Assembly (NCBI RefSeq): GCF_004307995.1
Contig: NZ_SIRE01000029.1
Location: 62,001-126,000, forward strand
Length of the DNA: 64,000 bases
DNA from: Paenibacillus thalictri
GTDB taxonomy: Bacteria > Bacillota > Bacilli > Paenibacillales > NBRC-103111
Reading direction: 5' to 3'
Shown here: positions 24,884 to 32,491 of the stretch, one piece after another
How positions within the stretch are numbered: the first letter of the stretch is position 1
Layout: every line of letters begins with the position of its first letter
Notes under the pieces: model-generated
Databases searched by the model: none
What the model saw: the letters and a program-made list of their open reading frames with translations, nothing else
Told to the model about the DNA's origin: nothing
Program-made: the position numbers and the translations under genes

Positions 24884-26245
24884 ATGGTCTTATCCAAAAT
24901 GAGATTTATCCTTACAACCGTCCTCATCATTTGTTTAGTAGCGCTGTCGGCTTGCAGCAGCGCCGCTCCTGCTTCGGCTCCTTCTTCAGCCCCTGCCGGC
25001 GGAAGCGCCGCCAAGAGCCCGGAACCGGAGAAAAAACCGTCTAAACCGATCGAATTATCCTTTTTCTTTCCGGTAGCGGTTGGCGGACCTTTGACCAAAA
25101 TTTTTGACAGCTTGGCCGATCAGTTCAATAAAGAGAACAAAGACGGCATTACCGTCAAGCCGATTTATACCGGCAGCAACCAAGACACCTTGATCAAAGC
25201 GCAAACCGGGGTTATGGGGGGCACGCCTCCCGATCTAATGCTAGTTTCCTCGACGGACCTGTTTACCTTGCTGGATATGGACGCCATCATTCCGCTTGAC
25301 GATCTGATCGCCAAAGACGGCGGAGACGCTTATATTAAAGACTTTTACGAAGGATTTATGGCCAACGCGCAAACGGGCGGCAAAACGTACAGTATTCCGT
25401 TCCAACGCAGCACTATCATTTTGTATTACAACAAAGAAGCGTTTAAAGAAGTAGGACTTGACCCGGAGAAGCCGCCGCAAAACTACAAAGAGCTGGTGGA
25501 GTATTCCAAAAAGCTGACCAAACCGGGACGTTGGGGCATCGAGATCTCTTCGACGGATTATATCGGCTGGATGTTCCAGGCGCTTGCTCTGCAAAACGGC
25601 AAAAACCTGATGGACCAAGACGGCAAAAAAGTATTTTTCAATACGCCTGAAAACGTAGAAGCGCTGCAATTCTGGATCGACCTGATCAAGAAGGAAAAAG
25701 TTATGCCGGAAGGCGCCACCAACTGGGCGACGATTCCTTCCGACTTCACCAGCGGCAAAACCGCCATGATGTATCATACGACAGGCAACCTCGGAGCCGT
25801 GAAAAGCGGAGCCAAATTCGAATTCGGCACAGCGTTCCTGCCGGCCGGCAAAAACTACGGCACACCTGTCGGCGGAGCCAATCTGTATATTTTCAAAGGC
25901 ATCGCCAAAGAAAGACAAGAAGCGGCTTGGAAATATATCCGCTGGCTGACCCAGCCGGAGCGTCTCGCCCAATTCAGTATCGATACGGGTTATGTCGCGC
26001 CATCCAGAAGCTCGAATGAAACCGATGTCATGAAGAAATATATCGCTTCGTTCCCGCAAGCGGTTACGGCAAGAGATCAGCTGAAATACGCGGCCGCTTC
26101 CTTCTCCACCCATAACTCCGGAGAAGTCGGCAAGATTTGGAACGACAATCTGCAAGCAGCGATCACAGGCACGGTGCCGCCGGCCGAAGCGCTCAAGAAA
26201 GCGCAGGAAGCGGCCGAGAAGGTACTTGCTCCTTTTAACAAGTAG
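24884..26245 (+). CDS. Sugar ABC transporter substrate-binding lipoprotein
   Basis: 453-aa extracellular lipoprotein of the UgpB/MalE-like family (SBP_bac_1). The signal peptide ends in lipobox LSAC with Cys24, followed by an Ala/Ser/Pro-rich linker. The mature part shows LADQFNKENKDGITVKPIYT and GTPPDLMLVSSTD. The first gene of a four-gene unit (SBP, two permeases, HAD phosphatase). AAAGGGAG is 11 nt upstream of ATG 24884; ATG 24899 is possible too, where the stop of a 7-codon overlapping frame (24879) forms ATGA. Substrate is probably a sugar or glycerophosphodiester. Confidence 0.92.
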   Translation: MVLSKMRFILTTVLIICLVALSACSSAAPASAPSSAPAGGSAAKSPEPEKKPSKPIELSFFFPVAVGGPLTKIFDSLADQFNKENKDGITVKPIYTGSNQDTLIKAQTGVMGGTPPDLMLVSSTDLFTLLDMDAIIPLDDLIAKDGGDAYIKDFYEGFMANAQTGGKTYSIPFQRSTIILYYNKEAFKEVGLDPEKPPQNYKELVEYSKKLTKPGRWGIEISSTDYIGWMFQALALQNGKNLMDQDGKKVFFNTPENVEALQFWIDLIKKEKVMPEGATNWATIPSDFTSGKTAMMYHTTGNLGAVKSGAKFEFGTAFLPAGKNYGTPVGGANLYIFKGIAKERQEAAWKYIRWLTQPERLAQFSIDTGYVAPSRSSNETDVMKKYIASFPQAVTARDQLKYAAASFSTHNSGEVGKIWNDNLQAAITGTVPPAEALKKAQEAAEKVLAPFNK

Positions 26246-26272
26246 AGACACACGGAATAGGGGGACTGATTT

Positions 26273-27166
26273 ATGGAGAAGCGGTTATTTGCCAGAAGAT
26301 TGCGTGAAAACACGCATGCATGGCTGCTTCTCCTTCCTACTTTTATCTTCCTTGCCATGTTTACGTTTTATCCTCTGTATAAAACCGTATATACCAGTTT
26401 TTTTATGAAAAAGCTGGCGGTCCGGATTCCGCAGTTCGTCGGAGCGGACAATTACAGAACATTATGGGAAGATGATAAGTTTTGGAAGGTGTTTGGCAAT
26501 ACGCTTGTATTTGTGATAGGGACCGTTCCCGCCGCCATGGCGATTGCGATGGCTATGGCTTTATTCGTCAACAAGGCGATCCGGGGCGGAGGCGTGACAA
26601 GGACGTTTTATTTTTACCCGACGGTTATTCCCGCGATCGCGATCGCTAACATTTGGCTGTTTATTTATACGCCGAAATACGGCATTTTGAATACGATTCT
26701 CGACTGGTTCCATATCCCATCGGTCAACTGGCTCGGCAATGTGAGCACGGTGCTCGGAGCGACGATTGTAATGGCGATCTGGAAGGAAGCCGGTTTTCTG
26801 ATGGTGTTTTATTTGGCCGGTCTGCAGAATATTCCGAAGGACCTCTACGAGGCCGCGGAAGTGGACGGCGGCAAGCCGTGGTACGTATTCTGGAAAATCA
26901 CGTTCCCGCTGCTGATGCCAAGCACTTTGTTTATTTTTATCATCGCAACTACCGGCGCGTTCAAGATGGTCGACCACCTGGCGGTTATGACCGGCGGCGG
27001 TCCCGACAACGCCAGCAACCTGCTGCTGTACCATATTTATGAGACGGCCTTTAAATTCTGGGACGAAGGGATGGCGGCGACATTAACCGTCGTGCTGATC
27101 GCCCTGCTGCTGATCGTATCTTGCATCCAATTTTTCGGTTTGGACAAAAAAATTCATTACAGTTAG
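26273..27166 (+). CDS. Sugar ABC transporter permease, UgpA/MalF type
   Basis: 297-aa membrane subunit with six predicted helices. The binding-protein-dependent transport EAA loop that contacts the ATPase is visible as YEAAEVDGGKPWYVFWKITFP at about 195-215. AGGGGGA precedes the ATG. It follows the binding protein by 27 nt and abuts the second permease. No ATPase gene is in the operon, so a shared MsmX-type ATPase is likely, as in other Bacilli. Confidence 0.93.
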   Translation: MEKRLFARRLRENTHAWLLLLPTFIFLAMFTFYPLYKTVYTSFFMKKLAVRIPQFVGADNYRTLWEDDKFWKVFGNTLVFVIGTVPAAMAIAMAMALFVNKAIRGGGVTRTFYFYPTVIPAIAIANIWLFIYTPKYGILNTILDWFHIPSVNWLGNVSTVLGATIVMAIWKEAGFLMVFYLAGLQNIPKDLYEAAEVDGGKPWYVFWKITFPLLMPSTLFIFIIATTGAFKMVDHLAVMTGGGPDNASNLLLYHIYETAFKFWDEGMAATLTVVLIALLLIVSCIQFFGLDKKIHYS

Positions 27167-27167
27167 G

Positions 27168-27977
27168 ATGATTGAAATGCGCTACTTGAAATATGGCCTG
27201 ATGTATGTGCTGGCCGTCATTTGGGTCATCCCGCTGGCTTGGACCGTCTTTACATCTTTCCGGCCCCGCGATCTGATTGTAGCATCGGGATGGTCGTTTG
27301 AGTTTACGCTGGCCAATTACAAAACCGCATGGACCGCGGCTCCATTCGGGCTTTATTATATCAATACGATCGAAATTGTGTTTGGCATATTGGCGCTGCA
27401 GCTGATTACCGTGATTTTAGCCGCTTATGCGTTTGCCCGAATGAAATTTTGGGGCAAGGATCTGCTGCTGATGCTGGTGATGGTGCAGATCATGGTTCCT
27501 CCCGATATATTGATCGTGCAAAATTACCAGGTGTTAAAAATGCTGCACCTGATCGACACGAAACTTGGCATCATGATCCCGTATTTTGCATCGGCGTTTG
27601 GCACGTTTCTGCTGAGGCAGACGTTTAAGTCGGTGCCCTACGAGCTGGAGGAAGCGGCCAGGCTGGACGGCTGCAATTTGCTGCAGATCATTATGAAGGT
27701 GTACGCGCCGCTGGCCGTTCCTTCGATCATCTCGTTTAGCATCGTGTCTATCAGTGCGCATTGGAACGCTTTTCTGTGGCCGCTCATCGTAACCAACTCG
27801 CCGGATAACCGTCCGCTGACGGTCGGACTGGCGATTTTCGCCCATGCGTCGGAAACCGGCGCTCAATTTGCGGAGGTGACGGCAGCCACGTTAATTATCG
27901 CTCTGCCGCTGCTGGTCGGATTTTTTGCCTTCCAGAAAGGTTTTATTAACAGCTTTATGCATTCCGGTGTAAAATAA
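27168..27977 (+). CDS. Sugar ABC transporter permease, UgpE/MalG type
   Basis: 269-aa partner permease with six predicted helices; EAA loop at about 157-175 (LEEAARLDGCNLLQIIMKVY) and the family ending KGFINSFMHSGVK. It begins one nucleotide after the stop of the first permease, so translation is coupled. ATG 27177 is an alternative start three codons in. Confidence 0.93.
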   Translation: MIEMRYLKYGLMYVLAVIWVIPLAWTVFTSFRPRDLIVASGWSFEFTLANYKTAWTAAPFGLYYINTIEIVFGILALQLITVILAAYAFARMKFWGKDLLLMLVMVQIMVPPDILIVQNYQVLKMLHLIDTKLGIMIPYFASAFGTFLLRQTFKSVPYELEEAARLDGCNLLQIIMKVYAPLAVPSIISFSIVSISAHWNAFLWPLIVTNSPDNRPLTVGLAIFAHASETGAQFAEVTAATLIIALPLLVGFFAFQKGFINSFMHSGVK

Positions 27978-28011
27978 AGCTTGCTAACGACAGTCACATT
28001 TAGGAGGCAAC

Positions 28012-28749
28012 ATGACAAACTACAAGCTGCTCGCCCTCGACATGGACGGCACGCTGCTGACCGACAGCAAGGAAATATCCCCGGAAAACGCCCGGTGGAT
28101 TGCCAAATGCAAGGAACAAGGCGTGCATGTCATCCTGACGACGGGGCGCGGCATTCAAAAAATCCTCCCGTATTCGCAGCAGCTCGGCTTAACCGAGCCG
28201 ATCGTCGCCGTTAACGGCGGGGAAGTGTGGAGCGGCCCCGAACAGTTATATCAGCGCAGTCCCATTCCGGCGGAAGTGATCGAACGGCTGCGGCAAACGG
28301 CGTTAACGATGGACGTTTGGTATTGGGCTTATACGACGGAAGGGATGGTGAAGCGGGATACGTGGGGCGAGCTGAACTGCTCCGAGTATGAATGGCTGAA
28401 GTTCGGCTACCATACGGAAGATCCGCAAAAGCTGGCCGCGCTGCACGAAACCATCGCGCAGACGTGGGAGTTTGAAGCAACCAACTCCCACCCTTGCAAT
28501 ATCGAGCTGAATCCGAAGGGAATTACGAAAGCAAACGGCTTACGCGAAGTATGCCGCTTGCTGGGTGTTGAGATGCGCGAAGCCGTTGCGGTGGGCGACA
28601 GCCTGAACGACATGTCCATGATCGTCGAAGCCGGACTCGGGGTCGCCATGGGCAACGCCCAAGAGGAAGTGAAACGCCGCGCCGGAGCCGTAACCGACTC
28701 CAACGAAGAAGACGGCGTGGCCAAGGTGATTCAAAGGTTTATTTTATAA
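28012..28749 (+). CDS. Cof-type HAD-IIB family phosphatase
   Basis: 245-aa cytosolic hydrolase that likely dephosphorylates sugar phosphates. All HAD motifs are present: DMDGTLL (nucleophile D10, acid D12), TTGRG near 43-47, a Lys in NPKGITKANGL, and GDSLNDMSM. The cap domain of type IIB lies between motifs II and III. AGGAGG precedes the ATG and it follows the permease by 34 nt, so it may act on the imported compound after phosphorylation or during catabolism. Confidence 0.92.
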   Translation: MTNYKLLALDMDGTLLTDSKEISPENARWIAKCKEQGVHVILTTGRGIQKILPYSQQLGLTEPIVAVNGGEVWSGPEQLYQRSPIPAEVIERLRQTALTMDVWYWAYTTEGMVKRDTWGELNCSEYEWLKFGYHTEDPQKLAALHETIAQTWEFEATNSHPCNIELNPKGITKANGLREVCRLLGVEMREAVAVGDSLNDMSMIVEAGLGVAMGNAQEEVKRRAGAVTDSNEEDGVAKVIQRFIL

Positions 28750-28794
28750 AAGCAGGATGGGGCCGCCGCCCCGCTGCTTGCCACATGAAATAGG

Positions 28795-28820
28795 AAGGCA
28801 CCCAAGCCAGGGTGCCTTTT
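28795..28820 (+). terminator. Terminator of the sugar ABC/HAD operon
   Basis: Perfect 9-bp stem AAGGCACCC/GGGTGCCTT with a 6-nt loop and a T run, about 45 nt after the HAD gene stop. Confidence 0.85.
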
Positions 28821-28875
28821 ATGTGCTTCGTCGAAAAACTTCGATTCAGACAAACTAGCGGAAAGCTGACATAAG

Positions 28876-28990
28876 GGATGAGTATGGGGCGAAGAAGCGC
28901 AAGCGTCCGCTTTTTAAAATCGTGTCCCAACCGCTTTCATGATTCAAGGGTACACGATTTTAATTGGCGGTCGGAGTCCTATACTCATCC
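28876..28990. repeat. Imperfect palindromic element, about 115 bp
   Basis: Outer arms GGATGAGTAT (28876-28885) and ATACTCATCC (28981-28990) and inner arms AAAATCGTGT (28916-28925) and ACACGATTTT (28952-28961) form two perfect 10-bp stems separated by unequal spacers. No coding frame fits it. It may be a MITE-like insertion or a structured RNA; the inner stem could serve as terminator. Confidence 0.6.
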
Positions 28991-29075
28991 TCATTCAACG
29001 AGCCAAACGTACCTCATCGCACTAAAAGGACTTGGCGGTGATTTCTTCGCTAGCACTTGCGAACCGGAACGACCG

Positions 29076-29879
29076 CTACAGCCGCCCCTGCTCAACCGAC
29101 CAAATCCGCCATGTTCGGGAGCGCCAGATCAGCCACACGGCCGCAACGCCAAACAACAAGATTGCACCTTCCGCAGCCCACAAGCTGAGATTCCCTTTAT
29201 ACGCCTGATACAACCCCGGAATAAAGTCAACAAGCGCATGTAATAAAATAGCGTAAAATAAAACCGCGATCCGCTTGGAACGCACCGAATAAAGGACAAT
29301 CAGCGATAAAGCGATTTGAATGAAAAGCGCCGGAATCCGCTCAAATCCCCCGATCAAAAATTCAAAGGGCGACGCGTTCAGCAGCTTGCTTTTCAGATCG
29401 GCCAATGCATCCGCCGGCCCCTTCGCGCCCAGCGCCTGCTCGAATTTGCCCGTATTGATCAGGACCGCAAACACAAGCGACTGAACCGAAGATACAACAC
29501 CGATAAACAACGCCTCAATGCCCCCATGTCCTAATCCGTAGGCCAGCCCATCCTTGCGCTGGCGATGACGCTTAAGCAGCAGGCGAAATCCGAGATATCG
29601 GCCGGCTTCCTCAAAAACCCCAGCCGCCAGCGCACCGTATGTTGCAAAAAGGAACGGGTTGGCGAGTAATCCGTGCGGCTCCGCCTGACCTTGCAGCACA
29701 ATAAGATGCATGATCTTTTCCAGCACCTGCGAAAACAAGAAAAACACAAGTACGCCCACCCATACCGGCCGCATCGAAAAACGTTCGCGTTGGCGTACCG
29801 CCCAAAATAGCAGAGCCACAAACAGCACAACTACAATTCCTTGCAGGGCAATGCTTGCTATCGAAACGTTCGAAATCAT
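29076..29879 (-). CDS. YhfC family intramembrane metalloprotease-like protein
   Basis: 267-aa membrane protein with about eight hydrophobic segments. Diagnostic blocks of the YhfC/CPBP-related family are GVFEEAGRYLGFR (glutamate pair in a helix), YGLGHGGIEALFIG and LLHALVDF, which supply the acidic and His residues expected for an intramembrane glutamic-type protease. The substrate is unknown. It is 44 nt downstream of the SdpI-like gene, in the same direction, so a link to bacteriocin immunity is possible. Confidence 0.85.
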   Translation of the reverse strand: MISNVSIASIALQGIVVVLFVALLFWAVRQRERFSMRPVWVGVLVFFLFSQVLEKIMHLIVLQGQAEPHGLLANPFLFATYGALAAGVFEEAGRYLGFRLLLKRHRQRKDGLAYGLGHGGIEALFIGVVSSVQSLVFAVLINTGKFEQALGAKGPADALADLKSKLLNASPFEFLIGGFERIPALFIQIALSLIVLYSVRSKRIAVLFYAILLHALVDFIPGLYQAYKGNLSLWAAEGAILLFGVAAVWLIWRSRTWRIWSVEQGRL

Positions 29880-29923
29880 GTCGAGTTCTCCTTCGGGTTC
29901 AGCTTAAATAGCGCCGCCGGGCA

Positions 29924-30571
29924 CTAGCCGCGCTTGCGTATAAATAGGAGAAACGAATATCCGACAGGCAGCAAAGCGATTAATGCTATAACCCCAATAT
30001 AGATACCAATTGACAACCCAGGCAGTAAAAATGCAGCCACGAGGATAATAAGTCCCCCGATCATCATGACCGGACCGCCCAAACGATGTGTTTTTCGCCA
30101 GTTTTCATCGCTTGTCAGCGTCCACGGCGTCCGAATGCCCATTGTGAAATTTGGTTTCATAACCGGAAGATAATTGCCGATAACCAGAAACAACGCGGCT
30201 ATCAACACAAAAACAAGTTTGCGCATATCCATGCTGTAACCCAGGTTATAGGTCACGATGGACCAATCGACAGCTGCCAACACTAGCCCTACACCGTATC
30301 GAACCGCCTGAAAGGCAATGGTAAACTTAGGTTCATTGACAACTCTCGGGTCGAACTTTCTCACCGCAGACAATAAAACCGGCACAAAACCGATGATCGC
30401 AATCATCGAAACGGCAGCAGGTTTGCTCATAGTCCCGTTCACTTCGTTATGAACCCCGAAATGGGTCGCCATCGTTTCCGGCAGCTGATTGTAAAACAGC
30501 AGTGCGCCCACAACCGGTGAAAATACAATGATCCATAAAATAACCTCTCGAAAAATCGCTCTCGCCCTCAT
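29924..30571 (-). CDS. SdpI family immunity-type membrane protein
   Basis: 215-aa protein with six hydrophobic segments. Family signatures are YNQLPETMATHFG followed by NEVNGTMSKP near the N-terminus and GNYLPVMKPNFTMGIRTPWT with KTHRLGG in the second half. In B. subtilis SdpI gives immunity to the SdpC killing factor and signals through the SdpR repressor. Here its start overlaps the stop of the repressor gene by 4 nt (ATGA). No sdpC toxin gene is in the window. Confidence 0.92.
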   Translation of the reverse strand: MRARAIFREVILWIIVFSPVVGALLFYNQLPETMATHFGVHNEVNGTMSKPAAVSMIAIIGFVPVLLSAVRKFDPRVVNEPKFTIAFQAVRYGVGLVLAAVDWSIVTYNLGYSMDMRKLVFVLIAALFLVIGNYLPVMKPNFTMGIRTPWTLTSDENWRKTHRLGGPVMMIGGLIILVAAFLLPGLSIGIYIGVIALIALLPVGYSFLLFIRKRG

Positions 30572-30855
30572 GTCTGCTCCTCCTTATCCTTTTTGCCCAT
30601 TATACTGAACATCCAACCCAGCACATCCTCCATTACCGTTGTATGAAGCGAATATACGATAGTTTGTCCCTGCCGCTTATCGATAACCAATCCCGCTTGT
30701 TTCAGCAAATTCAAGTGGTGAGAGATGCTTGGCTTGCTAATTTGAAAATGGTCTGCAATCTCACCGGCGGTTAGATCCCGCTCCCGGAGCAAGTTTAATA
30801 TTTGCCGTCGGGTCGGATCAGCAAGTGCTTTAAAAGCTTCATTCAACTGTTTCAA
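30568..30855 (-). CDS. SdpR-type ArsR-family repressor
   Basis: 95-aa winged-helix DNA-binding protein: FKALADPTRRQILNLLRERD, then the recognition helix ISKPSISHHLNLLKQAGL and wing DKRQGQTIVYSL. No metal-binding CxC motif is present, as in SdpR. It is co-transcribed with the SdpI-like gene and a palindromic operator lies 18 nt upstream, so autorepression is likely. Confidence 0.92.
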   Translation of the reverse strand: MKQLNEAFKALADPTRRQILNLLRERDLTAGEIADHFQISKPSISHHLNLLKQAGLVIDKRQGQTIVYSLHTTVMEDVLGWMFSIMGKKDKEEQT

Positions 30856-30872
30856 CCCCTGTCGGAAAACCT

Positions 30873-30898
30873 TTTAGATATTTCGAATATTATCTAAA
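30873..30898. promoter_or_regulatory. Inverted-repeat operator of the SdpR/SdpI operon
   Basis: TTTAGATA (30873-30880) and TATCTAAA (30891-30898) are perfect inverted arms around 10 AT-rich bases. Another TATCTAAT half follows at 30901. Similar ATATCTAA palindromes are typical for ArsR/SmtB-type repressors. Confidence 0.65.
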
Positions 30899-30977
30899 TA
30901 TCTAATAAAAATGTATATCATAAACCATCTTTTGTCAACCATATTTGAGTTGGCTGTTAAGTTTCAGAATACACAAA

Positions 30978-31007
30978 AACCCACACCCTTTATTGGATGT
31001 GGATTTA
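30978..31007 (-). terminator. Small hairpin near the PIN remnant
   Basis: CCCACA and TGTGG pair around CCCTTTATTGGA, flanked by A and T runs. It lies just downstream of the PIN-domain remnant and is a weak terminator candidate on the minus strand. Confidence 0.4.
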
Positions 31008-31009
31008 AC

Positions 31010-31265
31010 TTAAAGAAAAGTATTCTGATAAGGCATATCTAAATATAAGATACCAATTGAACCACTTGTAGTAATTCCAAACTTATGTGCAAGTTTTTTG
31101 GGACTGTTGTCATCAGTTATTAAAGTAAAACCGTTATGCTTTGCATAAACAACAGAAGCCGCTTCTCCCGACTTCATCAGGGTACGTAGAATCCGCTTTT
31201 ATTACGAGCTCTTTAAGATCGGTTTCCAGGTTTTCCTCTAGAAACGCGATAAAATGGTCAACCAG
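31010..31265 (-). pseudogene. PIN-domain (DUF3368-like) protein, frameshifted remnant
   Basis: The last 55 codons (31177 to 31010) read GEAASVVYAKHNGFTLITDD, then KKLAHKFGITTSGSIGIL, the C-terminal half of a PIN nuclease of the DUF3368 kind. Upstream sequence continues in another frame (LEENLETDLKELVIKAD) without a start, so the gene is truncated and shifted. The frame has no ribosome site. Such proteins are usually toxins paired with small antitoxins. Confidence 0.55.
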
Positions 31266-31276
31266 TACCGACCTAC

Positions 31277-31876
31277 TTATATTAAATTGATATAATTTTC
31301 AGAAATATATGCATCTCTTGGCGCTTCAAAAATTGATGGTTCGATACCCTCAGAGATACAAAGTTCCTTAAGTCTCAGATTTCCTTTTTGACTCTTTCTT
31401 AAGTATGTTTGATAAGATTCGTTCGTGATTAACCCTAAGTTATGTAATCTCAAAGCCATACCAATAAATGAAACTCCGTATTTAACACATAACCTGATTA
31501 TATGTTCTTTTTCAACTTCAAAAGAATTCCAGTTATATTCTTCTAGTATACTTTCTTCTGGCATCAGAAAGTGCGAGGCAAAAAAATCAGCTAAAATTTC
31601 ATTTGAATCTTTACTAAAGCCTTCCGGAAAACAAATATCAAACATATCTTCTTCGTCAAATAAGACATGAGATAGTTACATTCCTAAAAGTTTTGCTTTT
31701 TTATCAAAACCATAAGTTACAACATAACAATTTTCCTTTTCAAGATATGAAAAAACGGGACTAGTAACAGGCCCGCTTTGTATACCGTATTTATCTCTCG
31801 CAAAATTTGCTCTTACTTTGGCTAACCTATAATTTTCATTGTTCTTATAGATCTTCGAGTATATTACTGGCACCAT
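31277..31876 (-). pseudogene. ImmA/IrrE-type metallopeptidase, interrupted
   Basis: Two pieces lie in one frame. Upstream (31876 to 31676): VPVIYSKIYKNNENYRLAKV to FDKKAKLLGM, then a TAA stop. Downstream resumes directly with LSHVLFDEEDMFD and EILADFFASHFLMPEESI, typical of ImmA. The HE of the zinc site HExxH and the ~20 residues before it are missing, so an internal deletion removed the catalytic motif. It is the second gene of an XRE-ImmA pair, as in integrative elements where the peptidase cleaves the repressor. Confidence 0.75.
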
Positions 31877-31883
31877 TCTAAGA

Positions 31884-32225
31884 CTATCCCCTTAAGTGTT
31901 TTAACTCTTCAATATGAGTAAGGAAATTGGAAGCAAATTCAAGCGCCTTCTTTATTTCAGGATCATTGGTATAACCTTGAACTCTTAATCTAGCTTCAAT
32001 AGGTATTGATGGTTCCGGTAAATCTATACCCAGTAATTCCAAAGGAGATATTCCTAGATAATCAGCGATCGCCTCCAATTGTGATTGCGATATATCAGAT
32101 TGGCCATATTCAATGGAAACTACCGTAGAGTAAGGTATTCCACATGAATCTGATAAATTTCTATTCGAAACATTCCTTACCTTCAATATCGCGGTTAAGT
32201 TCTTTCCAAATTGTTTGCGATCCAT
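31884..32225 (-). CDS. XRE-family repressor (ImmR-like)
   Basis: 113-aa regulator with an N-terminal HTH at about 5-58 (LTAILKVRNVSNRNLSDSCG, then STVVSIEYGQSDISQSQLEAI) and a helical tail. AAGGAGGTG lies 6 nt before ATG 32225; the upstream in-frame extension to 32294 is not needed. It lies 7 nt upstream of the broken ImmA gene, the arrangement of ImmR/ImmA control modules of mobile elements. Confidence 0.85.
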   Translation of the reverse strand: MDRKQFGKNLTAILKVRNVSNRNLSDSCGIPYSTVVSIEYGQSDISQSQLEAIADYLGISPLELLGIDLPEPSIPIEARLRVQGYTNDPEIKKALEFASNFLTHIEELKHLRG

Positions 32226-32491
32226 GACATCCACCTCCTTATCAGTAAAATTATAAAGCAAAATATTGTAAATCACAATGTGATATTCGCCCAAAATTCA
32301 AACTTTATGCAACAGAGCTTTCCCCGAATCAACTCTTCCTGAAGAGTCTCCTCTCCGCCCCTCTCTTCACCTTCCTGCCAACTCATCTCAGCCAAATGAC
32401 AAAAAGCCATCTTACGCCATGGAGAGGGACTGTTTTTCTGAGCTGCGGATTTCTCATTTCCCCCATCTGGTGCCTATAGCCCCCATTGGCC

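Noticed and set aside
25241..26251. 336-codon minus-strand frame opposite the sugar-binding protein gene
   Set aside because: Mirror of a GC-biased real gene, no family features and no start context.
28878..29243. 121-codon plus-strand frame across the palindromic element
   Set aside because: Runs through palindromic DNA and into the YhfC gene on the opposite strand; composition not protein-like.
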